Source: a bacterium 42_11 (GTDB lineage Bacteria; Synergistota; GBS-1). Taken from it: a stretch of 6,960 nucleotides of DNA. Numbering within the stretch: position 1 is the first letter of the stretch; each line of letters starts with the position of its first letter. Under the pieces are notes generated by a model. The model did no database searches. It was given only the letters and a program-made list of their open reading frames with translations, and was not told where the DNA came from. The DNA lies in assembly GCA_001508835.1 (NCBI GenBank), contig LGFB01000071.1:1-6960 (forward strand), given 5' to 3'. Shown here piece by piece: positions 1 to 6,680 of this stretch. Made by a program: the position numbers and the translations under genes.

Positions 1-473
1 TCCGATGTAGCCTCTGCATGAAAATCCACGATGATAGGTTTTCTAACCTCCTCAAGCTTCGATAAAAGCTCCTCCATTTTTTCAAAGGGACAATTGATGG
101 GAGGCATAAATATCCTTCCCTGCATGTTAACCACAACAACATTTCCTAAGTCTATATAACCCTTACCAGGCGCTTTAGCAGGATAGTTGTAAGGTCTCAA
201 GAGGGGGTACTCCCCCTTTTGGAGGAGTTCAACCCCCTCTTTTTTATCCCATACGTGATTTCCCGTGGTAATTACGTCAACACCAGCGGAAAGCACTTCT
301 TCTACTACGCTCCGCGTTAAACCAAAACCACCAGCCGCGTTTTCAGCATTAGCTATTACTACATCCGCCTTAAGCTCTTCCTTAAGGGGAGAGAGCAACT
401 CCTTAAGGGCCTTCCGCCCAGGACTCCCTACAACATCTCCTACAAAGAGAACCTTTAAAATATTACTTTGCAT
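1..473 (-). CDS. ymdB: YmdB-family (TIGR00282) metallophosphoesterase, 3' end cut by window edge
   Basis: The frame is open from an ATG at 473 to the left edge, giving 157 residues of a protein that is usually about 260-280 long; there is no stop in the window. Members of this family are cytoplasmic di-metal phosphodiesterases. Bacillus YmdB hydrolyses cyclic nucleotides, including 2',3'-cyclic ones, and affects biofilm and motility decisions. Visible motifs match the family: GDVVGSPGR (residues 12-20, metal ligand D13), NAENAAGG (42-49, E44/N45), TGNHVWDK (70-77, N72/H73), QGRIFMPP (118-125) and DFHAEATS (150-157, H152). The last His pair of the active site would lie beyond the edge. An AAGGAG ribosome site at 482-487 lies 8 bases before the ATG. 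The gene overlaps the end of rny by 11 bases, implying coupled translation with RNase Y, a common pairing. The family assignment is firm; the substrate is inferred from homologues. Confidence 0.95.
   Translation of the reverse strand, partial: MQSNILKVLFVGDVVGSPGRKALKELLSPLKEELKADVVIANAENAAGGFGLTRSVVEEVLSAGVDVITTGNHVWDKKEGVELLQKGEYPLLRPYNYPAKAPGKGYIDLGNVVVVNMQGRIFMPPINCPFEKMEELLSKLEEVRKPIIVDFHAEATS
201..245 (+). terminator. Long hairpin followed by T6 on the plus strand, inside ymdB
   Basis: Bases 201-208 (GAGGGGGT) are fully complementary to 232-239 (ACCCCCTC). Bases 209-213 (ACTCC) pair with 224-228 (GGAGT), leaving a 3-base bulge at 229-231. After a C/A mismatch two more C-G pairs close a TTTT loop. 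Read on the plus strand the stem is followed directly by six T (240-245), the form of an intrinsic terminator. It points against ymdB. On the minus strand the same hairpin forms in the ymdB mRNA but is preceded by A6 and not followed by a U-tract. The structure is visible directly; a terminator role for antisense transcripts is inference, and the element lies wholly in coding sequence. Confidence 0.35.
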
Positions 474-2010
474 AGTCCACGCTCCTTGTCTCTCTTATAA
501 CCGTCACCTTTATCTGGCCAGGATATTTTAGCTCGCTTTCAATCTTCCTTGCTATATCATAAGCAAGTTTTGCAGAAAGGGCATCATCTACAAATTCCGG
601 CTTAACTATTACTCTTACCTCTCTTCCTGCTTGGATAGCATAGGCTTTCTCGATGCCATTGAAGGAAGAAGCTATTCTCTCTAAGTTTTCTAGTCTCTTT
701 ATGTATTCTTCAAAACTTTCTCTTCTCGCTCCAGGTCTTGAAGCGGATATAGCATCGGCAGCCTGAACTAAAACCGCTATAACAGTTTTAGGCTCTACTT
801 CACCATGATGAGCTTCTATAGCATGTATTACTTCCTCAGATTCTCCATATTTTTTGGCAAGCTCCGCTCCTATACAGGAATGTGTTCCTTCAACATCGGT
901 ATCGATAGCCTTACCTATGTCATGTAACAGACCTGCCCTCTTTGCTAAAAGGACATCTTCCCCCAGCTCAGCAGCCATAACGCCAGCAATATATGCAACC
1001 TCAAGGGAATGAGTTAACATATTTTGCCCATAGCTGGTTCTATATTTTAGCATACCTAAAAGCCTGATAAGCTCAGGATGCATTCTGCCAACCTTTGTCT
1101 GAAAAATAGCATCTTCTCCTGCCTCTCTTATATCCTCCTCCACTTCCTTTAATGCTTTCCCATACATCTCTTCTATACGGGCAGGATGAATCCTACCATC
1201 AGCTATTAGTTTTTCTAGCGTTCTCCTTGCTATCTCACGCCTTATTGGGTTATGGCACGAAACTATCACAGCCTCTGGAGTATCATCGACTATCAAATCA
1301 GCACCAGTTATCGTTTCAAAGGTTCTTATATTTCTTCCTTCTCTACCGATTATTCTACCCTTCATATCGTCATTGGGAAGCGGAACCACAGAAACCGTGG
1401 CTTCAATCACATGGTCCACTGCACACTTTTGAATTGCAAGAGAAATTATTTCCCTCGCTTTACGCTCCGCCTCCCTCTTAGCCTGGGCCTCCATTTCCTT
1501 TATCATCAAACCAACATGCCCTTCAATTTCCTTCTTAACCTCCTCAAGAAGAAGAGCCCTCGCCTCTTCAGAACTCAATCCCGCTATTCTTTCTAATGTG
1601 GCCCTTTGTTCCTCCACTAATCTCTCAGCTTCTTTTCTAATTTCCTCTATTTCCTTCTCTCTCAGCTTTAACTCCTCTTCCCGACGAATAAGGGCTTCGC
1701 TTCTCCTTTCAAGACTTTCTTCTTTCTGTAAAATCCGCCTCTCAAACCTTTGAAGCTCGACCTTCCTCTCCCTATACTCTCTCTCCCATTCATTTCTTAG
1801 TCTATAAATCTCGTCCTTAGCTTCTTGTATCTTTTCCCTCTTTATTTTTTCTCCTTCTTTTTCAGCATTATTCAAGATTGTTTTTGCTATCTCTTCAGCT
1901 GATTTAATCCTCTTTTCGGACAAGTATCTTCTCAGTAAGTATCCGATTGCAATACCTCCTGATACAGCCATCAGGATGTTAATAAGATAAAAAATTCCGA
2001 TGGTAATCAC
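463..2010 (-). CDS. rny: Ribonuclease Y
   Basis: RNase Y is a membrane-anchored endoribonuclease that starts mRNA decay in many bacteria lacking RNase E. The full 515-residue length is normal for the family. In order: one N-terminal membrane segment (about residues 3-25), a long charged Glu/Lys/Arg coiled coil (about 30-190), a KH RNA-binding domain with [12 protein letters not shown] at 218-229, and an HD hydrolase domain with H334, the H363-D364 pair in [10 protein letters not shown], and a second HH at 401-402. The C-terminal block [15 protein letters not shown] (418-432) is also typical. It follows recA by 52 bases and its stop overlaps ymdB. The start is uncertain: the GTG at 2010 lies inside a near-complete Shine-Dalgarno sequence, and by spacing the in-frame ATC at 2001 (codon 4) would fit better. 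The first ATG (codon 14) would truncate the membrane anchor. Function is certain; only the first few residues are in doubt. Confidence 0.97.
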   Translation of the reverse strand: MITIGIFYLINILMAVSGGIAIGYLLRRYLSEKRIKSAEEIAKTILNNAEKEGEKIKREKIQEAKDEIYRLRNEWEREYRERKVELQRFERRILQKEESLERRSEALIRREEELKLREKEIEEIRKEAERLVEEQRATLERIAGLSSEEARALLLEEVKKEIEGHVGLMIKEMEAQAKREAERKAREIISLAIQKCAVDHVIEATVSVVPLPNDDMKGRIIGREGRNIRTFETITGADLIVDDTPEAVIVSCHNPIRREIARRTLEKLIADGRIHPARIEEMYGKALKEVEEDIREAGEDAIFQTKVGRMHPELIRLLGMLKYRTSYGQNMLTHSLEVAYIAGVMAAELGEDVLLAKRAGLLHDIGKAIDTDVEGTHSCIGAELAKKYGESEEVIHAIEAHHGEVEPKTVIAVLVQAADAISASRPGARRESFEEYIKRLENLERIASSFNGIEKAYAIQAGREVRVIVKPEFVDDALSAKLAYDIARKIESELKYPGQIKVTVIRETRSVDYAK

Positions 2011-2016
2011 CCCCTT
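2006..2016 (-). promoter_or_regulatory. Extended Shine-Dalgarno overlapping the rny GTG codon
   Basis: On the minus strand the bases AAGGGGGTGAT match the 16S rRNA tail complement AAGGAGGTGAT at 10 of 11 positions, and the single difference can form a G-U pair. The putative GTG start of rny (2008-2010) is part of this match, so it cannot sit in the P site while the match is paired. The GGGGG core lies 8 bases before an in-frame ATC at 1999-2001. The genes cinA and thpR in this window use the same GGGGG core 8-9 bases before their starts. Confidence 0.7.
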
Positions 2017-2062
2017 ATTCCATTTTCAAGGATCTTTAAGGAAGAATCTTGCAAAAGAAAAG

Positions 2063-3139
2063 CTATTTCTTACTTCTTTCGTTGAAGAGATCTTCTTTTT
2101 GAGAAGCCTCTTTATCTTGCCCTCTTGTCTCTTCTCCCCTAAGCCTTTCTAAAACTGCCTTTTCTATCTCGTCCATCAAATGTGGGTTTTCCTGAAGATA
2201 ATTCTTGGCTGTCTCTTTACCTTGACCGAGACGTTCCTCGCCAAAGTAAAACCAAGAACCGCTTTGCCTAATTACCCCAAGGAGCAAAGCCCCCTCTAGC
2301 ACACTCGATGCTCTCGAAACGCCTTCACCGTAAATAAGGTCAAACTCTGCTTCCCTAAAAGGAGGAGCAACCTTATTCTTCACAACCTTCACTTTAACCC
2401 TAGACCCCAGCGTTTCCTGACCTTGTTTTATAGTTTCTCCCCTTCTAACATCAAGCCTCAGTGAAGAATAAAACTTCAATGCTCTTCCTCCAGGTGTGGT
2501 CTCCGTAGGACCAAAGTAGTAACCTGTAGAAACCTTTTCTCTAATCTGGTTTATAAATACTACAATGCTCCTCGTTTTACCAACAGCGGCTGTAAGCTTC
2601 CTCAATGCTTGCGACATTAATCTGGCCTGTAGAGCAACGTGAGCATCCCCCATTGCTCCCTCTATTTCTGCCTGGGGAACAAGAGCTGCCACCGAATCCA
2701 CAACTATGACATCAACTGCCCCACTTCTCACCAAGGTTTCGACTATCTCTAAAGCCTGTTCACCACTATCGGGTTGCGATAAAAGCAAATCTTCTACTTT
2801 TATTCCCAATCTTTTAGCATACCGAGGATCCAAAGCATGCTCCGCATCTATAAAAGCTGCCACTCCTCCCAATTTCTGAGCAGAAGCTATGAGATACAGC
2901 GCCACCGTGGTCTTACCTGAACCTTCAGGCCCAAATATTTCAACTATTCTCCCTCGCGGAAATCCTCCTACTCCCAAAGCTATATCAAGTGGAAGAATTC
3001 CCGAAGGAATCACCTCAACAGTAGTAAGACTTTCTTCGCCTAATCTCATTATTGCTCCTTTGCCAAAACTCTTTTCTATTCTCGATATAGCCTCCTTAAG
3101 CATTCTCTCCCTCTCTGAAGATACCTTATCCAAAGTCAT
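2063..3139 (-). CDS. recA: Recombinase RecA
   Basis: RecA forms ATP-dependent filaments on single-stranded DNA, drives homologous pairing and strand exchange, and promotes LexA-type self-cleavage where an SOS system exists. The 358 residues are a normal full length. Visible: Walker [10 protein letters not shown] (70-78), the catalytic Glu region [10 protein letters not shown] (97-105), Walker [11 protein letters not shown] (144-153), loop L1 with [13 protein letters not shown] (158-170), loop L2 from NQIREK (197-202) to [11 protein letters not shown] (213-223), and [18 protein letters not shown] (251-268). L2 reads [12 protein letters not shown], about two residues longer than the usual GVMFGNPETT form. 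The ATG overlaps the thpR stop as ATGA. A strong AAAGGAGGG ribosome site (3145-3153) lies close upstream, which may allow higher translation than neighbouring genes. No separate recA promoter or SOS box was recognised in the thpR sequence just upstream. Confidence 0.99.
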   Translation of the reverse strand: MTLDKVSSERERMLKEAISRIEKSFGKGAIMRLGEESLTTVEVIPSGILPLDIALGVGGFPRGRIVEIFGPEGSGKTTVALYLIASAQKLGGVAAFIDAEHALDPRYAKRLGIKVEDLLLSQPDSGEQALEIVETLVRSGAVDVIVVDSVAALVPQAEIEGAMGDAHVALQARLMSQALRKLTAAVGKTRSIVVFINQIREKVSTGYYFGPTETTPGGRALKFYSSLRLDVRRGETIKQGQETLGSRVKVKVVKNKVAPPFREAEFDLIYGEGVSRASSVLEGALLLGVIRQSGSWFYFGEERLGQGKETAKNYLQENPHLMDEIEKAVLERLRGEETRGQDKEASQKEDLFNERSKK

Positions 3140-3732
3140 TCCTGCCCTCCTTTCAAAGGGAAAATAGCTATTGGGGTGTAAACCGGTCCTCTGGGAAGCA
3201 AGTGACTTTTCATAAGTATAACATCTCCTACCATAAATTCACCCAAAAACATATCATTCCTTTCCTCCAAATAAGCTCTTAGCATAGAGGAAATTTTTCC
3301 ACTTTTGGCTCTGCCCAAAGTAATGTGAGGAGAAAAAGATTTGCTGTCCTTAACGAAGTCCAGTTTTCTGGCTTCAGCTTCGATAAAATCTCTCAAAATT
3401 TTAAGTTGACCTACGCCTTCCCCCTCGATTCCAAGCCATATCACCCTCGGGCGGTTCCAATCGGGGAAAACACCAAAACCCTTTAAGGTTAGTCTGAATG
3501 AAGACAACTTAAGATTAGGTATCATCTTTGACAAAAGATTTCTTATTTTGTCCACCTTGGTGACAGGCTCCTCCCCCAAAAACTTCAAGGTAAGATGAAG
3601 ATTTTGCTCCTCGACCCATTTAACGCTACTGTCTAGCTTTTTAGCCTCAGACACAAAACCATAGATCGACCTCTTGATATCGCTTGGAAGGTCTATACAT
3701 ATGAAAGATCTAACTATCTCTCTCTTGCCCAA
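3136..3732 (-). CDS. thpR: RNA 2',3'-cyclic phosphodiesterase (2H family, ThpR/LigT)
   Basis: This cytoplasmic 2H phosphoesterase opens 2',3'-cyclic phosphates at RNA ends to 2'-phosphates; it was first described as a 2'-5' RNA ligase acting on tRNA halves. The 198 residues fit the family (about 180-200). Both catalytic HxTx motifs are intact: HLTL at 46-49, followed by KFLGE, and HITL at 136-139, followed by GRAK. Between them RPRVIWLGI (94-102) is a typical family block. The N-terminus RSFICIDLP (8-16) matches the usual start of the fold. No ATG is available before residue 70, so a TTG at 3732 is the likely start; it has a GGGGGTGGT ribosome site at 3738-3746. The gene overlaps the cinA end by 23 bases and recA by 4, so it is fully embedded in the recA operon. 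Identification is firm; the physiological RNA substrate is unknown. Confidence 0.93.
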   Translation of the reverse strand: MGKREIVRSFICIDLPSDIKRSIYGFVSEAKKLDSSVKWVEEQNLHLTLKFLGEEPVTKVDKIRNLLSKMIPNLKLSSFRLTLKGFGVFPDWNRPRVIWLGIEGEGVGQLKILRDFIEAEARKLDFVKDSKSFSPHITLGRAKSGKISSMLRAYLEERNDMFLGEFMVGDVILMKSHLLPRGPVYTPIAIFPLKGGQE

Positions 3733-4939
3733 AGGGGACCACCCCCAAAAGAAATCTTCTCAATAAGTCCAAAGCCCTTTGAGTAGTTCTAAACTTCACC
3801 ATCTCCCTATTTCCAGGAAAAACGTTCTTTTCAACATATGTCCCATCATCCCAAGCCAGAGAAATGTAAACAGTGCCTACTGGCTTTTCTCGTGTGCCCC
3901 CGGTAGGACCCGCAATCCCCGTAATGCCTATTCCTATATCGCTCCCCCCCAAAGACCTTACCCCCTTTGCCATTCTCTCCGCAACCTCAGCACTAACGGC
4001 TCCTACATCTCTTATTAAGGAAATAGGAATCCCAAGCAAGCTTCCCTTTGCCTCATTGCTATAGCTTACAACACCACACCTAAAATACCTTGAACTACCA
4101 GAAATGTTAGTCAACCTATGAGACAAAAGTCCACCGCTACAGGACTCTGCTGTAGATAAAGTTAATCCTCTTTTTTGTAAAAGCTCAGCCACAATTTCTT
4201 CCAAGGTTTCTCCGTCTTCACCATAAACATAAGTGTCTAAGACCTTCTTCAAAAGATTCACAGCTTCAGAAACTTCTTCTTCTCCACCTCTAAGATAAAT
4301 AGTCACACCTGAGGGAGAAGCACAAATTCCCACCTTGACATCTTGAAAACCAAGCTCCTTAACCTTGGCGTAAACCTCTGCCTCCCTCAAACCAGTGGTA
4401 TGGATTCTCTTTAAAGTGTTTCCCTCCAAACGTGGAAGTCTTGGAAGAACATACTTAGTAAACATTCTTTCAGCTTCCCAAGGCACCCCTGACAAAGCGA
4501 TAACGATATTTTCCCCTTTTTCCAATATAAAGCCACAAGCCGTTCCCAGCTCATTAGGTATTATCTCGGATCCCTGGGGAAAAAAGAGTTGCCTATCTTG
4601 CAAGGGAGGAACTCCTCTACCAAGTTTATCAAAGAATTTAACAAGCCACTCCCGTGCTTCTTCCCTTATCTCAAGATTAACCCCAAAGTATGAAGCAACA
4701 GCCTCTCTCGTAAGGTCATCATGGGTAGGACCAAGTCCCCCCGTTATTATAACAAGCTCTGCGCTCTTAAGCCCAAAATCCAGAACACCAAGTATCTTTT
4801 CCAAATTATCTTCCACCACAGCTCTTGCTATAACATCAATTCCTCTTGAAATAAGCTCCTTTGCTATAAAACCACCATTTTTTTCCTCTACCTCACCTAA
4901 AAAAACTTCATCTCCAGTAGACATTATAAAAGCCCTCAT
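3710..4939 (-). CDS. cinA: CinA: MoaB-like domain plus nicotinamide mononucleotide deamidase
   Basis: CinA joins an N-terminal MoCF/MoaB-like domain (COG1058, linked to ADP-ribose pyrophosphatase activity) to a C-terminal PncC domain that deamidates NMN to NaMN in pyridine nucleotide salvage. In this 409-residue protein the N-domain shows GGLGPTHDD (67-75) and SGVPWEAERMF (150-160). The C-domain shows STAESCSGG (262-270), VVSYSNEAK (290-298) and ITGIAGPTGG (339-348). Two N-domain spots are unusual: STGDEVFLGEVEEKN replaces the common VGTELLLGxxxxTN, and GVPWEA replaces GVPxEM. I chose the ATG at 4939 because it places MRAFIMSTGDE where family members begin, forms an ATGA overlap with the pgpA stop, and follows a GGGGG ribosome site by 8 bases. 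An ATG at 4960 would add seven residues. The name comes from competence genetics, but the position before recA is conserved in many non-competent bacteria. Confidence 0.95.
   Translation of the reverse strand: MRAFIMSTGDEVFLGEVEEKNGGFIAKELISRGIDVIARAVVEDNLEKILGVLDFGLKSAELVIITGGLGPTHDDLTREAVASYFGVNLEIREEAREWLVKFFDKLGRGVPPLQDRQLFFPQGSEIIPNELGTACGFILEKGENIVIALSGVPWEAERMFTKYVLPRLPRLEGNTLKRIHTTGLREAEVYAKVKELGFQDVKVGICASPSGVTIYLRGGEEEVSEAVNLLKKVLDTYVYGEDGETLEEIVAELLQKRGLTLSTAESCSGGLLSHRLTNISGSSRYFRCGVVSYSNEAKGSLLGIPISLIRDVGAVSAEVAERMAKGVRSLGGSDIGIGITGIAGPTGGTREKPVGTVYISLAWDDGTYVEKNVFPGNREMVKFRTTQRALDLLRRFLLGVVPFGQERDS
3738..3746 (-). promoter_or_regulatory. Ribosome binding site supporting the thpR TTG start
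   Basis: On the minus strand GGGGGTGGT can pair with the 16S tail along most of its length, allowing G-U pairs. Its GGGGG core ends 9 bases before the TTG at 3732. The site lies inside the end of cinA. It supports a non-ATG start for thpR, for which no ATG or GTG exists near the conserved N-terminus. Confidence 0.6.
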
Positions 4940-5400
4940 CTCACCATCCCCCAAAACCATAATCCTAATAAAATTAACCCATTAGTTAAAAAACCGGCTG
5001 CAACGTCATCCATCATTATACCCCAACCGCCAGGAAGCCTTTCAAAGAGATTTACCGGAAAAGGCTTAACGATATCAAGAAGCCTAAACAGAAAAAAAGA
5101 AGGAAGGAGCATGATTTCATCCAAATTCCACATAGCCACAAAATACCCAACAAACTCATCTATCACTATGGGAGATGGGTCTCTCTCCCCTAAAAACTTA
5201 GATAATCGCTCAGAAGACCAAACTCCCAAAATGAAAAGAATAGATATGGTATACCAGTCCGCTTCGTAGATCCATCTTATCAAAAGGGCCAAAAGAGTAA
5301 CCGCTGTTCCCGGCATTCTTCCTTCCAAGGATTTCCCCAAACCCCCAACGGTTGCCATGTAAAAAGCTATGCTTTCCTTTAATGTAAAACTTCTCCCCAT
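4936..5400 (-). CDS. pgpA: Phosphatidylglycerophosphatase A (PgpA family)
   Basis: PgpA removes the terminal phosphate from phosphatidylglycerophosphate to give phosphatidylglycerol, the last step of that lipid's synthesis, at the cytoplasmic membrane. The 154 residues are typical in length. Family blocks in order: MPGTAVTLLALL (29-40), VIDEFVGYFVAM (79-90), FRLLDIVKPFP (105-115) and GGWGIMMDDVAAG (124-136). The acidic residues D81/E82, D109 and D131/D132 are the likely Mg-binding and catalytic set by analogy with the family. Hydrophobic segments around 31-45, 50-62, 82-105 and 137-151 indicate an integral membrane protein. The ATG follows GAGGGAG (5409-5415) by 8 bases and overlaps the rimO end by 22 bases. 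In Bacillus-type operons this position is held by pgsA, the enzyme that makes PgpA's substrate, so a functional link in the same lipid pathway is plausible. Confidence 0.92.
   Translation of the reverse strand: MGRSFTLKESIAFYMATVGGLGKSLEGRMPGTAVTLLALLIRWIYEADWYTISILFILGVWSSERLSKFLGERDPSPIVIDEFVGYFVAMWNLDEIMLLPSFFLFRLLDIVKPFPVNLFERLPGGWGIMMDDVAAGFLTNGLILLGLWFWGMVR
4948..4952 (-). promoter_or_regulatory. Ribosome binding site deciding the cinA start
   Basis: A minus-strand GGGGG lies 8 bases before the ATG at 4939 but downstream of the alternative ATG at 4960, so it can serve only the shorter form. It lies within the last codons of pgpA, as expected for coupled translation through the ATGA overlap. 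Confidence 0.55.
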
Positions 5401-6665
5401 AAGTCGTACTCCCTCGCCTTCGTTATTTTAACCTTTACAAAGGTTCCCGGACTAACATTCTCATCAAGATAAACCAAACCGTCTATTTCAGGAGTATCCC
5501 TATAACTTCTTGCAATTCCAGGTCTTTCCACAAGGACCCTTAACACTTTGCCTATAAAAAGGTTATTCCGCTCTTCGGAAATCTCGGCTTGGAGTTTCAT
5601 TAGCTTATCTATTCTTCTTTTAGAAACTCTTAATGGAGGAGGCTTAAGAAAATAAGAAGGAGCTTCCACCTGGGGAGAGTATAAAAAGCTTCCTAACCTA
5701 TCAAATTTGATATCAGAAACGAAGTTAAGAAGCCTATCAAAGGAAGGTTTGCCTTCTCCCGGGAAGCCAACCATCACAGTAGTCCTCAAACATGCAAGTT
5801 CATCCAAGCCTCTAATTCTGCCGAAAAGAGCCCTAAGTTCCTTCTCTCCATAAGGTCTATTCATTAATCTCAAAACCGTATCATCTGCGTGCTGTATAGG
5901 GAGATCGAAATAAGAACAAACTTTTTCCAGTGAAAGAATCGTCTCTATTAAATCGTTAGTCACTCTTGCAGGATGAAGGTAGAGAACCCTTATCCAAAAA
6001 TCTCCTTTTATTTCTTCAAGCTTTTTTAAAAGCAGGGAAAGGGAAAAGGAATAGAGCGTGCTATCTTGTGAAACTAAAATAACCTCCTTTTTGCCAGACC
6101 TTATAAAGTCTTCAGCCTCTCGCAAAACATCATCCAACGGTTTACTCCTGTAAGGCCCTCTTATATAGGGTATCACACAATAGCTACATCTGTTGTTACA
6201 ACCCTCCGCTATCTTTATATAAGCATGGAAACCCCTTTTTATAGGGAAACGAGTCCCATCCTCTACCCATTTGTCAGAAAAGGGCCTAAATAATACTCCT
6301 CTTCTCAACCCCTTCTTTAATGCATTTGCCAAAAAAGCCCCAACATCATTAGGGTAGCCCGTGCCCGCAAAGTAATCAACATCTTCAAGCCTTTCCAAAA
6401 ACTTCCTTCCTAACCTCTGTGGTAGGCATCCAACAAGGGCTATTCGCTTTATAACTCCATCCTCCTTGAGCTTAATTAACCTCTTAACCCAAGAGAGGGA
6501 TTCCTCAATAGCTGAATCTATAAAAGCACAAGTGTTTAAGACTACCAGATCAACACCTTCAAGATTAGAAGAATACTCAAAACCATCATTAAGCAACCTT
6601 CCTAATATAAGCTCGCTATCAACTTCATTTTTAGGACAGCCCAAACTGACGATCGCCACTTTCAA
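5379..6665 (-). CDS. rimO: Ribosomal protein S12 methylthiotransferase RimO
   Basis: RimO is a radical-SAM enzyme with two iron-sulfur clusters that adds a methylthio group to a conserved aspartate of ribosomal protein S12. The 428 residues show all three domains. The N-terminal UPF0004 domain has cluster ligands C10, C46 and C80 and opens with SLGCPKNEVDSE (7-18), which distinguishes RimO from the tRNA enzyme MiaB. The radical-SAM core carries CNNRCSYC (C156, C160, C163), LPIQHADDTVLRLMNR (255-270) and VMVGFPGEGKPSFD (297-310). The C-terminal TRAM domain (about 365-428) includes TPEIDGLVYL (391-400). The start is a TTG at 6665, chosen because it gives the exact conserved N-terminus and lies 8 bases after GAGGTG. 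It begins 15 bases after the preceding gene's stop and overlaps pgpA by 22 bases. Confidence 0.97.
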   Translation of the reverse strand: MKVAIVSLGCPKNEVDSELILGRLLNDGFEYSSNLEGVDLVVLNTCAFIDSAIEESLSWVKRLIKLKEDGVIKRIALVGCLPQRLGRKFLERLEDVDYFAGTGYPNDVGAFLANALKKGLRRGVLFRPFSDKWVEDGTRFPIKRGFHAYIKIAEGCNNRCSYCVIPYIRGPYRSKPLDDVLREAEDFIRSGKKEVILVSQDSTLYSFSLSLLLKKLEEIKGDFWIRVLYLHPARVTNDLIETILSLEKVCSYFDLPIQHADDTVLRLMNRPYGEKELRALFGRIRGLDELACLRTTVMVGFPGEGKPSFDRLLNFVSDIKFDRLGSFLYSPQVEAPSYFLKPPPLRVSKRRIDKLMKLQAEISEERNNLFIGKVLRVLVERPGIARSYRDTPEIDGLVYLDENVSPGTFVKVKITKAREYDLWGEVLH

Positions 6666-6673
6666 TTCTATTA

Positions 6674-6679
6674 CACCTC
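6674..6679 (-). promoter_or_regulatory. Ribosome binding site for the rimO TTG start
   Basis: GAGGTG on the minus strand ends 8 bases before the TTG at 6665. It falls within the 15-base gap after the upstream stop, just beyond the TAA, and supports the TTG over any other start; no ATG or GTG lies near the conserved N-terminus other than internal valine codons. Confidence 0.7.
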
Positions 6680-6680
6680 T

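Noticed and set aside
367..410. Three copies of a CCTTAAG word
   Set aside because: They arise from repeated Leu-Lys codon pairs (CTT AAG) in a YmdB helix, not from a DNA repeat element.
265..531. Plus-strand open frame opposite the ymdB start and rny end
   Set aside because: It overlaps two well-supported genes on the other strand and its translation resembles no family I know.
1152..1596. Two overlapping plus-strand open frames opposite rny
   Set aside because: They oppose the KH and coiled-coil coding region of a clear RNase Y gene; the composition is a by-product of that sequence and there is no supporting motif.
2011..2062. Imperfect repeat AAGATTCTT / AAGATCCTT in the recA-rny gap as a possible terminator or operator
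   Set aside because: The possible stem has two central mismatches, is AT-rich and has no following U-tract; two 9-base half-similar words are not enough for an operator.
2889..3167. Plus-strand open frame opposite the recA start
   Set aside because: It mirrors the RecA Walker A region; no independent evidence for coding.
3944..3950. Run of seven C (G7 in cinA) as a possible phase-variation tract
   Set aside because: The run is short, encodes part of the conserved Gly-rich segment in frame, and cinA is intact.
4395..4985. Long plus-strand open frame of 196 codons opposite cinA and the pgpA end
   Set aside because: It is antisense to strongly conserved CinA motifs, has Ser/Pro/Lys-rich low-information composition typical of mirror frames, and shows no recognisable domain.
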